A stretch of 64,000 bases of DNA from Corynebacterium appendicis CIP 107643 (lineage in GTDB: Bacteria > Actinomycetota > Actinomycetes > Mycobacteriales > Mycobacteriaceae): NCBI RefSeq assembly GCF_030408415.1, contig NZ_CP046976.1, positions 1,736,001-1,800,000 of the forward strand, read 5' to 3'. The position numbers and the translations under genes were made by a program. The notes under the pieces were generated by a model. The model did no database searches. It saw only the letters and a program-made list of their open reading frames with translations, and was not told the origin of the DNA. Below are positions 1-10,836 of the stretch, in pieces; positions within the stretch are counted from its first letter, which is position 1; every line of letters begins with the position of its first letter.

Positions 1-831
1 AAACGCGCTAAGGACGCCCCCGTCATCGTCCACATTCACGGCGGCCGCTTCGAGATGGGCAGCCACGAAGACGAGGCATCGCCGGGAAAAAGACTCGCCG
101 AAAACGGCGTCATTCTCGTGCGCATCGGCTACAGGAAAAAGCTTGAGGGCCTCGTTCCTTTCCCGGACGACCAGCCACACCATTTCCGCGCGGTCGACGA
201 GGTCAATCTCGGTCTCGAGTGGGTCCAGCAGAATATCGAGTCTTTCGGCGGCGATCCCACCAATGTCACGCTCACCGGCCAGTCCGCCGGCGCCGCGATC
301 GTGCTGTGGCTCATGCGCAAAGACCATTACCGCGGCGCGTTCAGACGGGCAATCGCGATGTCCCCCGCCTTTCCCCACAAGAATTTCCGTCAGAGAAAAT
401 CCTCGCTCCGGATCCCCACCACACGCACATGGCTCAACAGGGCAAACCAAAAAACGCTCGAGCGCGCCTACCAAAGGGTGCGCCGCCGCTACCCCACCGA
501 CATGGCTCTTGGTCCCACTCCCCTCCAGCCAGAAGAGATGGCTGACATTCCCCTCGTCATTTCCTCCCACGACAAAGAATTCCAGCACCCGATCATTGGA
601 AAGAGATTGACCAACAAGATCGTGCTGCGCTGGGTCAAGAAGGTCGTCGACAACGCCCCAGGAAAAGTCTGGCACGTCAAGTTCACGAAGAACTCACGGC
701 ATTGCGACGAGCTTTTTCCGCTTTTCGACGGCCCCCTCACCCCCTGGCTCGTCGACTATGCGAAAACAGGCGACCCCAACCTCACTCCGGAAACTGCTCT
801 AGCTCTTCCACCAGCCACGGCGAAAAGATGA
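1..831 (+). CDS. Type B carboxylesterase family protein, 5' end outside window
   Basis: The frame is open from base 1, so the N-terminus lies outside the window. The visible part is the end of an alpha/beta-hydrolase of the carboxylesterase type B family. It has the oxyanion-hole HGG (bases about 37-45), the nucleophile elbow GQSAG (about 272-286, Ser is the predicted nucleophile), and a late SRHCDE segment that fits the family's catalytic His. The family hydrolyses carboxylic esters; the substrate cannot be told from sequence. The last 50 bases overlap the 3' end of the convergent idi gene, so the two stop codons lie inside each other's reading regions. Confidence 0.8.
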   Translation, partial: KRAKDAPVIVHIHGGRFEMGSHEDEASPGKRLAENGVILVRIGYRKKLEGLVPFPDDQPHHFRAVDEVNLGLEWVQQNIESFGGDPTNVTLTGQSAGAAIVLWLMRKDHYRGAFRRAIAMSPAFPHKNFRQRKSSLRIPTTRTWLNRANQKTLERAYQRVRRRYPTDMALGPTPLQPEEMADIPLVISSHDKEFQHPIIGKRLTNKIVLRWVKKVVDNAPGKVWHVKFTKNSRHCDELFPLFDGPLTPWLVDYAKTGDPNLTPETALALPPATAKR

Positions 832-1294
832 AGGGAACCCTCTCAACTGCTTCCTTCAGGTTTTCCATCGAGACCCACTCGAACTCACAGACCTCGTCCG
901 GATTCGGATTCAGCTCTCCGTCCACTTCCGCGAAGAACACCGGACAGATCTCGTTCTCCACGATTCCCGACGCATCCACCGCGCGGTAGCGAAAACTGGG
1001 AAGCACCGACTCAATCTTCTTAACGGTCGTGCCCAACTCTTCAGAAGCCCTTCTGACCAGCGCATCCTCGAAAGTCTCGTCTGGGCCCGGATGCCCGCAG
1101 AAACTGTTGGTCCACACTCCCGGCCACGTCAGCTTATTCAATGCCCGACGCGTCAGGAGCACGTTTCCGCAATCGTCGAAAAGCCATGCTGAAAATGCAA
1201 AATGAAGAGGAGTACTAGCTGTATGCACCTCCGCTTTAGGCGCAGTCCCCGCCTTGTGTCCGTCTTCGGTGCACAGCACCACGAGCTCGTCCAC
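782..1294 (-). CDS. idi: Isopentenyl-diphosphate delta-isomerase, type 1
   Basis: 170-aa Nudix-fold enzyme that interconverts isopentenyl and dimethylallyl diphosphate for isoprenoid synthesis in the cytosol. The catalytic Cys lies in TNSFCGHPG (C66) and the catalytic Glu in ENEICPVF (E114), matching C67 and E116 of the E. coli enzyme. Length is close to the usual 170-190 aa. The start is GTG at 1294 and shares one base with the TAG stop of the upstream lipoprotein gene, which suggests translational coupling. The gene converges on the carboxylesterase and overlaps its end by 50 bp. Confidence 0.92.
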   Translation of the reverse strand: MDELVVLCTEDGHKAGTAPKAEVHTASTPLHFAFSAWLFDDCGNVLLTRRALNKLTWPGVWTNSFCGHPGPDETFEDALVRRASEELGTTVKKIESVLPSFRYRAVDASGIVENEICPVFFAEVDGELNPNPDEVCEFEWVSMENLKEAVERVPFIFSPWLVEELEQFPE

Positions 1295-1827
1295 TAGTTG
1301 TTCAGATTCCCTTCAAAGACGACGTTTCCAATCTTGAACGTGGCGTCGGAAAGATTGCCCGAACTCACGTCGAATGCATACTGCACATTCATGGTCGCGC
1401 CCTTGCCCAGCGGAAGATCCAGTCCTTCCATCTCGATCCCCGCGTCCTCAGCGCTGAGGCGGCTGGCACTCTCTTCACCGCCGCGGTACTTCAGTTCCGG
1501 TTCACCGAGCGCTTCCGGCGGCATGATGTTGTCCGAGTGGTTCGTCACGGCGACGGTGACCACGGTGCCGCCGTTCGGCGCATAGTTGGTTCCCTGCCAC
1601 TTGTAGGAGACGTCCATGCCAGGATCCTCGACGCTCTCGCCGCTGATCTCGTCGGTGGTCTTCGGCTCGGCGCTGTGCGTCTCGAATTCCTCCGGCTCCT
1701 CCGTCGGCGTCGCCACACCCGTGGTCGGGGTGAGCGAGCTTTCCTGGTCGACGACCCCGTCGTCCCCGCACCCGGCGAGCAAAAGCGTTGAAGATACTGC
1801 CGCGATGGTGCAAAGCGCCTTGCGCAT
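1294..1827 (-). CDS. Secreted lipoprotein of unknown function
   Basis: 177 aa. A lipoprotein signal peptide ends in the lipobox LLAGC, so the mature protein should be lipid-anchored at Cys19 on the outer face of the membrane. A Thr/Glu/Pro-rich linker (about residues 25-70) follows. The C-terminal part (about 75-177) looks like a small beta-sandwich domain with alternating hydrophobic strands, of the kind seen in DUF4352-like lipoproteins, but I do not recognise it firmly. It lies immediately upstream of idi with a one-base overlap and diverges from the ABC exporter, whose start is less than 60 bp away. Confidence 0.7.
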   Translation of the reverse strand: MRKALCTIAAVSSTLLLAGCGDDGVVDQESSLTPTTGVATPTEEPEEFETHSAEPKTTDEISGESVEDPGMDVSYKWQGTNYAPNGGTVVTVAVTNHSDNIMPPEALGEPELKYRGGEESASRLSAEDAGIEMEGLDLPLGKGATMNVQYAFDVSSGNLSDATFKIGNVVFEGNLNN

Positions 1828-1876
1828 GATGTGCCTCCCTGTCGACGAAACTTCAACTCACTTTACAGTGGAGTCC

Positions 1877-3694
1877 GTGCAGCCACTATTCCGAGTCATC
1901 CGTAGCGCGTCCGCTCTTTGGCCTTATTACGTCGGCATTATCGTCGTTTCTTCGGTCACCGCGGCGCTCAACCTTGTGTCCCCGTTCATCATCCGCGAGG
2001 CCACCGACACGATTGTCGAGGGGAAAGATCTCGACCCCATTGTCTGGCTCGCAATCGCTTTGTTCGCGGCCTACTCCGCGAACACTTTGATGCAGAATTT
2101 CGGCGGCTATTTGGGCGATGTCGTCGCCGCGCGGATCCGGCAAACATTATCGACCCGGTATTTCGCCAAGCTGCTGTCTCTGCCCCAAAGCTACTTCGAC
2201 GGCCAAGTGACGGGCACGATCATTGCGCGTCTCGACCGTTCGATCATGAATATCACGCAAACGGTCCAGAGCTTTTCCAACACTCTGCTGCCGATGCTCC
2301 TGCAGGTGATTGCCATTTTGGGCATCACCGCATTCTTCTACTGGCCACTCACACTCCTCCTTCTCGCCCTGTTCCCCATCTACCTCGCCCTCACCGCGAT
2401 GACGTCGAAGAGGTGGCAGAGATTCGAGAATGGCAAGAACGAGCAGATCGACCTCGCCAACGGCCGCTTCGCCGAGGTCGTCGGCCAAGTCAAGGTCGCC
2501 AAATCATTTGTTTCCGAGACCCGGGAACTACAGAAATTCGGCGACCATTACGGAAAAACCATCGACCTCACCCGGCCCCAGTCCCGCTGGTGGCACGGAA
2601 TGGACATCGCCCGCGGCATGGCGATGAACGCGGTCTTCCTCGGCATCTACCTCATCCTGTTCATCCAGACCTACAACGGCCGCTTCTCAATCGGGGACAT
2701 GGTCATGCTCATCCAGCTGGTCACGATGGCGCAGCAACCAGTCCAGATGATGAGCTGGCTCGTCGATTCCGCCCAGCGCGCCATCGCCGGCTCCCGCGAC
2801 TACTTCAAAGTGATGGACCAACCCGTCGAAGAGTCCGCAAACTCCCAGGTCGTCGCAGCCACCGACGCCGCTGACGTTCCTGTTCTGGACACCACGCCCA
2901 TCAAGCCGCTGCCCGCTGCCGAACCGATGATCAGCTTCGACGACGTCACATTCGCCTACAACGACGAAGAGCCAGTCCTCACCGACATCTCCTTCTCCGC
3001 CCGCCACGGAGAGAAGATCGCGCTCGTCGGCGAGTCCGGCGGCGGAAAATCCACGCTGGTCAACCTCATTTTGGGCCTGTACCCCATCACCGAAGGCAAA
3101 CTCTCCGTCTGCGGCACAGACATCGGCACCGCCGATATCGAGCGCGTCCGCGCTTCCGTCGGCGTCGTCTTCCAGGAGCCCGCCCTGTTCTCCGGCACCA
3201 TCCGCGAAAACATCGCGTATGGAAATCCAAACGCGACCGACGAACAGATCAACGAGGTCGCCAAGCGCGCCAACGCCCACACCTTCATCTCCAGCTTCGC
3301 CGACGGATACGACACGGTGATCGGAGAACGCGGACTCCGCCTTTCCGGCGGCCAAAAACAGAGAGTCGCCGTCGCCCGCGCGATGCTCAAGGATGCCCCG
3401 CTGCTCGTCCTCGACGAGGCCACCTCCGCGCTCGACACCAAATCCGAACGCGCCGTCCAAGCCGGGCTCGATGAACTCATGAAAGACCGGACCACCATCA
3501 TGATCGCCCACCGCTTATCGACGATCGCCTCCGTCGACACCATCATCACCCTCAAAGATGGAAAAATTGACGAGATAGGCACACCTGCCGAGCTCGCCGT
3601 CTCCGGCGGAATTTATTCAGAGCTCCTCGCGCTAACCGCGTCGTCGTCTGCCGAAGACCGCAAGCGACTCAAGGCTTTCGGATTCAAAGCGTAG
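1877..3694 (+). CDS. ABC exporter, fused membrane and ATPase domains
   Basis: About 605 aa from GTG 1877. An N-terminal type I exporter membrane domain with six likely helices is followed by a nucleotide-binding domain with Walker A GESGGGKST, signature LSGGQKQRVAVARA, Walker B LLVLDEATSALD and H-loop IAHRLST. It works as a homo- or heterodimer; substrate unknown (lipid or drug are usual). The frame is open back to 1616, but that stretch is antisense to the lipoprotein gene. I chose GTG 1877 because TACAGT (1864-1869) lies 7 nt before it, as in leaderless actinobacterial mRNAs; GTG 1868 and ATG 1829 are alternatives. The HRLST codons use a rare TTA that is part of an over-represented 11-mer. 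Confidence 0.88.
   Translation: MQPLFRVIRSASALWPYYVGIIVVSSVTAALNLVSPFIIREATDTIVEGKDLDPIVWLAIALFAAYSANTLMQNFGGYLGDVVAARIRQTLSTRYFAKLLSLPQSYFDGQVTGTIIARLDRSIMNITQTVQSFSNTLLPMLLQVIAILGITAFFYWPLTLLLLALFPIYLALTAMTSKRWQRFENGKNEQIDLANGRFAEVVGQVKVAKSFVSETRELQKFGDHYGKTIDLTRPQSRWWHGMDIARGMAMNAVFLGIYLILFIQTYNGRFSIGDMVMLIQLVTMAQQPVQMMSWLVDSAQRAIAGSRDYFKVMDQPVEESANSQVVAATDAADVPVLDTTPIKPLPAAEPMISFDDVTFAYNDEEPVLTDISFSARHGEKIALVGESGGGKSTLVNLILGLYPITEGKLSVCGTDIGTADIERVRASVGVVFQEPALFSGTIRENIAYGNPNATDEQINEVAKRANAHTFISSFADGYDTVIGERGLRLSGGQKQRVAVARAMLKDAPLLVLDEATSALDTKSERAVQAGLDELMKDRTTIMIAHRLSTIASVDTIITLKDGKIDEIGTPAELAVSGGIYSELLALTASSSAEDRKRLKAFGFKA
3513..3523 (+). repeat. Over-represented 11-mer GCTTATCGACG (first of 18 copies)
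   Basis: Exact copies on the + strand start at 3513, 5177, 12877, 14786, 17053, 17475, 25617, 28750, 31482, 38818 and 52648. Exact copies on the - strand (read CGTCGATAAGC on +) start at 7473, 13195, 17616, 31556, 50722, 58265 and 59671. Near matches lie at about 2145, 9270, 39167, 43975 and 49177. Equal base use would give roughly 0.03 exact copies in 64 kb counting both strands. The copies at 50722 and 58265 are intergenic. In genes the motif falls in different frames (LID, VDK, LST, SIS). Function unknown; see findings. Confidence 0.85.
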
Positions 3695-3703
3695 GTTGGG
3701 GCC

Positions 3704-4832
3704 ATGCAGTTCCCAGATCTTGAGACCCTCCGCGCCCGCGGCACCCGCAAGTGGACCCAGTTCGGGGACGATGTCCTCCCCTTGTGGGTCGCCGAAAGTG
3801 ATTTCCCCACCGCCGAGCCGGTCAAGCGCGCAATTCAGACCGCCGTCGACAACGAGACCTTCGGCTACACGCCCGCCCACCACACGCTCGGAAATTCGTT
3901 GAGCAATTTCTATGAGGAACAGTACGGCTGGGCACCCGACCCCGAGTGGGTCTTCCCCGTCGCCGACGTGGTCCGCGGCATGCTGCTGGGCATCCAGTAC
4001 TTCACCAAACCGGACTCTCCCGTCATCGTTCCGGTCCCCTCGTATCCTCCCTTCCTCGAGCTTCCCGAAACCGCCGGCCGCGAGATGGTCGAGGTCGGGG
4101 CGAAGGACGGCCTGGATCTCATGGAGATCGACGCCGCCTTCAAGAACGGTGCCGGCTCGATCCTTCTGGCCTCGCCGAACAATCCGTGGGGTTACACGTT
4201 CGACGAAGAGGAGCTCGTCCAGATCACCAATATCGCCGACAAATACGGGGCCCGCGTGCTTGTCGACGAGATCCACGCGCCCATTGTCTACGACAGCTCC
4301 CACATCTGCGCCGCCAACGTCAGCGACACCGCCGCCAATGTCTGCATCACCGTCACCGCGACCTCGAAAGCGTGGAATGTCGCCGGCCTCAAGTGCGCCC
4401 AGATGGTCTTCAGCAATGTGAAAGACGTGGATACCTGGAAGAACCTCACCGGAGTAGCCAAGGACGGCACCGGCACCCTCGGCATTATCGCCGCCCAGGC
4501 CTGCTACGATCATGGAAAAGAGGCCCTCGAAGACCAACTTGCCGTCCTCAAATCGAACCGAAACTACTTGATCGACAACCTTCCAGAAGCAATTCCCGGC
4601 ATCCAGTTCACCCGCCCAGAAGCCACTTACCTCATGTTCCTCGATTTCAGCGGCACTGAGATCAAAGACGAAAAGCCGGCTGCGTGGATTCGTCGAGAAG
4701 CGAAAGTCGCGCTCAATGAGGGAGTCACGTTCGGCACTGGCGGTGCGCACCACGCGCGTCTGAATTTCGCCACTAGCCCCGAAATCTTGGCCGAAGCACT
4801 CGACCGAATTTCGACCGCTATTGTTGGGGGCC

Positions 4833-4846
<14 letters not shown>
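3704..4846 (+). CDS. aecD: PLP-dependent C-S lyase (cystathionine beta-lyase)
   Basis: 380-aa fold-type I aminotransferase-like enzyme of the MalY/PatB group. It closely resembles Corynebacterium AecD from the N-terminal [10 protein letters not shown] motif through RLNFA near the end. The PLP lysine is K222 in TATSKAWN, with the PLP-ring Asp in VDEIHAP. It should cleave cystathionine and related C-S bonds such as aminoethylcysteine, giving homocysteine, pyruvate and ammonia. It starts 9 bp after the ABC exporter stop and its end overlaps treS by 14 bp, so these genes probably share a transcript. In C. glutamicum aecD is directly followed by brnQ; here treS, mak and an HNH gene lie between them. 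Confidence 0.92.
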
Positions 4847-6551
<1,705 letters not shown>

Positions 6552-6576
6552 TTTCGTTTTCTCGTTGGAGCTGATC

Positions 6577-7626
6577 ATGGACCTGAAAAACACCCGATTT
6601 TATGGCTCGAAATCAGAGGAGATTCTGAGCCAAAAAGTTGTCGCTGAGATTCCGGCCGCAGACTATCGTTGGCAGATCCTCGAGGTCGACCACGGAAAAA
6701 TCGACCACTACCAGGTCCTCACCTCCGGCGACGACGATGTTCTCGACACGTCCGAAGGCGCCAAGACTTACCTCGAGCACCTCGCCGATTTCGGCGACAT
6801 TTCGGGCGATATGTCAGGGAAAACTGCCACCCCTCTAGGTGCCGACCAGTCGAACACGTCCCTCGTGGTCGACGACGAGTGGATCCTGAAAGTTTTCCGC
6901 AAGCTCGAAACCGGCCTGAATCCCGATGTCGAACTTCTGACCGCAATTGCCGATTGCCCCCACGTCGCCGGTGTCCGCGGCCACCTCAGTCGGGACGGCC
7001 GAACCCTCGCCATGATGCAACAGCTCATCCACGACGGCCGCGACGGTTTCCAGCTCTCGCTCGACCCCGGCCTGCGCAGCGAAGACCACCTCGGCGAGGC
7101 GATCCGGAACGTGCATAGTGCCCTGTCCGAAGCCTTCGGCACCGAGTCAGTTCCTGGCTCGCAGATCCGCGATTCCCTCAATGCGCATCTCGACGAGATC
7201 CTCACTCAAACCGATGCCCTGTCCGATTTCGAGGGCAATTTGCGGGAAATTTACTCACGGATTTCCGACGATGCGGTCGAGATCCAAAGGATTCACGGCG
7301 ACCTGCACCTTGGACAGACGCTCCTTTCCGGGGATCGTTGGTATCTGATCGATTTCGAGGGTGAACCTGCCCGCCCCCTCGAGCAGCGCCGGCTTCCCGA
7401 CCATGCTTTGCGCGATGTCGCCGGCATGGTTCGCAGCTTCGGGTATGCGCATGCGATGGGGGGAAAGGCTGACGTCGATAAGCTTCTTGCTGGCTACGGC
7501 ATCACTCCCGATCCAATCCTGGATGCGTATATTGCAGACAAGGCTGCGTACGAGGTCGTTTACGAGGCGAATAACCGTCCCGACTGGGTCGAGATTCCGC
7601 TGAGCGCGATCCGCGAATTGTCCTAA
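6577..7626 (+). CDS. mak: Maltokinase (Mak/Pep2 type)
   Basis: 349 aa. It phosphorylates maltose to maltose-1-phosphate with ATP. The kinase-like catalytic loop is IHGDLHLGQTL, followed by LIDFEGEPARPLEQRR and DHALRDVAGMVRSFGYA, all diagnostic of actinobacterial maltokinases. It is shorter than the roughly 440-450 aa mycobacterial enzymes, mainly at the C-terminus. An in-frame ATG lies at 6565, but GGAG about 7 nt before ATG 6577 favours the latter. It follows treS after 25 bp, so the pair is an operon. Its stop overlaps the stop of the convergent HNH gene by 4 bp. Confidence 0.9.
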   Translation: MDLKNTRFYGSKSEEILSQKVVAEIPAADYRWQILEVDHGKIDHYQVLTSGDDDVLDTSEGAKTYLEHLADFGDISGDMSGKTATPLGADQSNTSLVVDDEWILKVFRKLETGLNPDVELLTAIADCPHVAGVRGHLSRDGRTLAMMQQLIHDGRDGFQLSLDPGLRSEDHLGEAIRNVHSALSEAFGTESVPGSQIRDSLNAHLDEILTQTDALSDFEGNLREIYSRISDDAVEIQRIHGDLHLGQTLLSGDRWYLIDFEGEPARPLEQRRLPDHALRDVAGMVRSFGYAHAMGGKADVDKLLAGYGITPDPILDAYIADKAAYEVVYEANNRPDWVEIPLSAIRELS

Positions 7627-9044
7627 TCTTCCTCCGGCGGCGGTTCATAGCTCGGTATCGGCTGCGGGTGGAACGGGAATCGGAGCCCGAATTTCTCCTC
7701 CAATTCCTGGAGCTTGTCGATGCAAGTCGCGTAATCGAAGTCCTGCTCGAAATCGTCCAGGACCTTGTGGCACTGAGCGAAAAATCGTGCATTTTCACGC
7801 TTGAGGCGCTTGACGTCGTCGAGCGAACGCGACCACTTCGGGTTCGTCGGGGTGGTCTGGTCTGCCAGCATTCCGTTCGGCTCGACCTTGGCATACGTGC
7901 CGTCCGAGAAGAACCAGACGATCTCGCCGGTGACCGGGTCCGGGATGTAGAAGGCGAGTCGGTCAGTCTTCATGTTGTGGTGGTGTTGGCACAGGCAGTA
8001 AAGGTTGTCGGCGTTGGTGAGGCCGCCCTCGTCGTATGGGATGCGGTGGTCGAGCTGGCAGCTCCAGGCATCGCGCTCGCAGCCGGGATAGACGCACGTT
8101 CCGTCGCGGCCGCGGACATACGCCTTGACCTTGTCGGGAGCGACGTAGCCGGCGACGGTGTGAGCGGCGGCTCCGTCAAGGTCGATGACGCTGATATTGA
8201 AGGAATGGAACATTTCGGTGCCGACTGCGCCCGACCAGCCGAAGCGGGGGATGAATACCGGCTTGGAAGTGTCGACAGTTCCATCCCTGTTTTTCGGCGC
8301 GTAAGCGAAGATGGTGGCCGGAAGTTCGGCAGAAATGCGGCCGGTGAGGAGCTTAAGGGCCGCATCGGCGTCCGAGAGGCCGTGTTTCCGAGCCGCCGCG
8401 GTGATAGAGGACTGTGTTGCCGCCATCGTGGCGTTATCCGCAGAGAACGTCAGTGCAGCGAGGCCGACTCCCGACGGGTCGGGGTGGAAATCGAGTTGGC
8501 CGAAGCCGGGCGGGGTCTCGCCGCGCTTCTTCTTTTTCTCCGCGTCGAACGCCACCGAGCAGTCCAAGGTGGCCATCAGCTGATTGAGCTGCCGGGTGAT
8601 CATGTACGGCGTGGGCAGCTGCTGGTTTGCACTTTTAGGAGTGAACAGGCTGACGAGCAGCTCGTCGATCTGGGCGTAGTCGTCGGGGTCTGCATCGTTG
8701 CCGAGGCGGTTCACCGCTTTCTCGATGGCCCACAGGCGCTTGATGTCCAGGCGCTGATGCTCGTCCTGGAGTTCGCGCAACTTCGGCAGCTGCTGGAGGG
8801 TCATGTACGCGAACATGCCCTCTTTCACATCGCGGGGTGTCAGGCCGGTGCTGATGCTCACCGCGGTGACCTCTGCGTCCGCGTCGTGGGAGCCGAGGAA
8901 TTCATCGCGTGTTGCGTAAACACCGAAGATGGCGTGCTGGGCGCGCCGCAAATGGATGCCGGCGGCGGTCATGGGGTCGTCGGGATTCTCGCTCGCGAAG
9001 AACGGTTCGGCGGGCGGGTCGGGCGCTTCGACTAGGGCGCTCAT
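7623..9044 (-). CDS. DUF222/HNH endonuclease-domain protein
   Basis: 473 aa. The N-terminal two thirds fit the actinobacterial DUF222 (13E12 repeat) region. The C-terminus carries an HNH nuclease motif: CVYPGCERD, then LDHRIPYDEGG, then NLYCLCQHHHNMKT, with paired Cys for zinc. Family role is unclear: many near-identical copies occur per genome, possibly mobile or DNA-repair related. The frame is open to 9317, but ATG 9044 has a strong ribosome site AGAAAGGAG at the right distance. A second member of the family is cut by the right window edge. Confidence 0.85.
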   Translation of the reverse strand: MSALVEAPDPPAEPFFASENPDDPMTAAGIHLRRAQHAIFGVYATRDEFLGSHDADAEVTAVSISTGLTPRDVKEGMFAYMTLQQLPKLRELQDEHQRLDIKRLWAIEKAVNRLGNDADPDDYAQIDELLVSLFTPKSANQQLPTPYMITRQLNQLMATLDCSVAFDAEKKKKRGETPPGFGQLDFHPDPSGVGLAALTFSADNATMAATQSSITAAARKHGLSDADAALKLLTGRISAELPATIFAYAPKNRDGTVDTSKPVFIPRFGWSGAVGTEMFHSFNISVIDLDGAAAHTVAGYVAPDKVKAYVRGRDGTCVYPGCERDAWSCQLDHRIPYDEGGLTNADNLYCLCQHHHNMKTDRLAFYIPDPVTGEIVWFFSDGTYAKVEPNGMLADQTTPTNPKWSRSLDDVKRLKRENARFFAQCHKVLDDFEQDFDYATCIDKLQELEEKFGLRFPFHPQPIPSYEPPPEED

Positions 9045-9367
9045 GGTCTGCTCCTTTCTGGCCAGTACGAGGGGTCGGTGTGGGTGTGGATTCAGAGCGT
9101 TTCCCAACCCCCTTTGAAACGTCTGTGCGAACATCATGGCAAACAACCCGAACACCGAGCCGGCAGAAGATCCACACTTATCCACAGTTCCGCCTGTCTG
9201 TTCGAACACCATTTCACAAATCGCAGGCCACACCGGAACGAGGGTGAGGGAATTTCGAACAGCAATGGGCCGTCGATAGGCAAATTTTTCATGTAATGGG
9301 ATTCTGTTCCGTGGCATGAGATGATAGGGTGACCCCTACGATTTGTTCATTTTCCTAGGGAGGCCCA
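9045..9367. other. Intergenic region between HNH gene and brnQ
   Basis: 323 bp between two divergent genes, so it should hold promoters for both. It contains one perfect DnaA-box-like TTATCCACA (about 9178-9186) and a near match to the 11-mer repeat (GCCTATCGACG on the minus strand, about 9270). I see no ORF with coding character, no RNA gene and no clear riboswitch. AGGGAGG just before 9368 is the brnQ ribosome site. Confidence 0.5.
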
Positions 9368-10768
9368 ATGTCTACTGCTGTTTCAAGCGGCAAGAAAGCG
9401 TCGACAAGCGCGATCGTGATCACGGCGCTCGCGCTGTTCTCGATGTTCTTCGGCGCCGGAAACCTCATCTTCCCGCCCATGCTCGCTGTTCAGGCGGGCG
9501 AAAACTTCTGGCCGGCGATTCTCGGCTTCCTCACCACGGGTGCGCTGCTGCCGGTGCTCGCGGTGGTCGCGATTGCGCTGTCGGGCTCAAACGTGCGCGA
9601 CCTCGCGCAGCGCGCCGGCACGCTTTTCGGCGTGGCTTTCCCGGTCCTCGCGTATCTCTCCATCGGTGCGTTCTACGCGCTCCCGCGCACCGGCGCCGTG
9701 TCTTTCGAGGTGGCGGTGACCCCGCTGTTCGGCTGGGACAGCACGGTCAGCAAGGTGATCTTCAACATCGTCTTCTTCGGAATCGCTCTCGCACTCTCCT
9801 GGAACCCGACGCGGATCACCGACACGCTGGGCAAATTCCTCACGCCGGCACTGGTGACGCTGCTGGTCATCATGATCGGCATGGCCATCTTCACGATGAC
9901 CAACCAGCACTACGCGCCAAGCGAGGACTTCGCGACGAACGCATACGCGTCGGGCGTTCTCGAGGGCTACCTGACCATGGACTCGATCGCTGCTCTCGCG
10001 TTCTCCATCGTCGTCATCGCGTCGCTGCGCAATAAGGGGTTTGCCGAGGGCAAGCCGCTGGTCCGCAGCACGATCCTCGCGGGCCTGGGCGCCAGCGTTT
10101 TGCTCGCGCTGATCTACCTGGGACTCGGGCTGATCGGCCGCGCGATGCCGGACGCACTCCAGTACGACTCCGGCGCACCTTTGCTTGCCGACGCCGCGTT
10201 GCAGCTCATGGGCCGCCCCGGCCAGACCGTCTTCGCTCTGATCGTCGTGCTCGCATGCTTGACCACAGCGATTGGCCTGATCACCTCCACAGGCGAGTAC
10301 TTCTCCCAGCAGTTCGCCGGCTCGTACCGCACTTGGGCGGTCACCTTTGCCGTGGCCTCCGCCATCATGGCGACGCAAGGCCTGGACTTCGTGATCTCGA
10401 TCGCCGGCCCGGTCGTCGGCTTCCTGTACCCACCGGCGATCACCCTGATCTTCGTCACCTTGGTTGAGCCGCTTTTCCGCCGCCGCACCCGCCTGCGCTG
10501 GGGCTTCTTCCTGCCGATCTGGGTCGCTGTCATCTGGTCGCTCATCAACACCTTCATCTCGCTGGGATGGGCTGCCGATGTGCTGTCCCCGCTCGTCGAC
10601 TGGTCACCTCTGCAGGCTAACGACCTCGGTTGGATGCTGCCGACGGCGGTGGCGTTCGTGATCGGTGCGGGCATTGATATCGCTAAGCCTCATGCTCCGC
10701 TGGAGATCGGCACGCAGGTGACGGTCGATGGAGAGACGATCGAAGAGGCCGAAGCCCACAACGCGTAA
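9368..10768 (+). CDS. brnQ: Branched-chain amino acid carrier BrnQ
   Basis: 466 aa with about 12 predicted membrane helices, of the LIVCS family. It imports Ile, Leu and Val by cation symport. The N-terminal LFSMFFGAGNLIFPPMLAVQAG is the family signature. ATG 9368 has an AGGGAGG ribosome site. In C. glutamicum brnQ lies directly downstream of aecD and is followed by a luciferase-like gene; the downstream half of that order is kept here, while treS, mak and an HNH gene separate it from aecD. Confidence 0.95.
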   Translation: MSTAVSSGKKASTSAIVITALALFSMFFGAGNLIFPPMLAVQAGENFWPAILGFLTTGALLPVLAVVAIALSGSNVRDLAQRAGTLFGVAFPVLAYLSIGAFYALPRTGAVSFEVAVTPLFGWDSTVSKVIFNIVFFGIALALSWNPTRITDTLGKFLTPALVTLLVIMIGMAIFTMTNQHYAPSEDFATNAYASGVLEGYLTMDSIAALAFSIVVIASLRNKGFAEGKPLVRSTILAGLGASVLLALIYLGLGLIGRAMPDALQYDSGAPLLADAALQLMGRPGQTVFALIVVLACLTTAIGLITSTGEYFSQQFAGSYRTWAVTFAVASAIMATQGLDFVISIAGPVVGFLYPPAITLIFVTLVEPLFRRRTRLRWGFFLPIWVAVIWSLINTFISLGWAADVLSPLVDWSPLQANDLGWMLPTAVAFVIGAGIDIAKPHAPLEIGTQVTVDGETIEEAEAHNA

Positions 10769-10786
10769 CAAGAAATAAAGCGGCCT

Positions 10787-10830
10787 CCTTCCGCGTTGGG
10801 ATTGACTGAGAAACGATCCCAACTGGAAGG
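10787..10830 (+). promoter_or_regulatory. Hairpin covering the monooxygenase ribosome site
   Basis: CCTTCC-gc-GTTGGGAT (10787-10802) pairs with ATCCCAAC-t-GGAAGG (10816-10830) across a 13-base loop. The last arm is the Shine-Dalgarno sequence of the next gene (ATG at 10837), so the folded form would hide the ribosome site. It lies 18 bp after the brnQ stop. No T-run follows, so it is a poor intrinsic terminator. It could be a translational switch or an RNA-processing site. Confidence 0.6.
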
Positions 10831-10836
10831 ACCACA

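Noticed and set aside
1616..1876. N-terminal extension of the ABC exporter
   Set aside because: Lies antisense to the lipoprotein gene and has no homology to exporters.
7668..9035. Plus-strand 455-codon ORF over the HNH gene
   Set aside because: Shadow; the HNH/DUF222 motifs and ribosome site are on the minus strand.
9178..9186. Replication origin because of a DnaA box TTATCCACA
   Set aside because: Only one perfect box here and one near 27694; no cluster, no AT-rich region and no dnaA or dnaN.
9300..9367. Riboswitch or attenuator before brnQ
   Set aside because: No leader peptide rich in branched-chain codons and no terminator-antiterminator pair seen.
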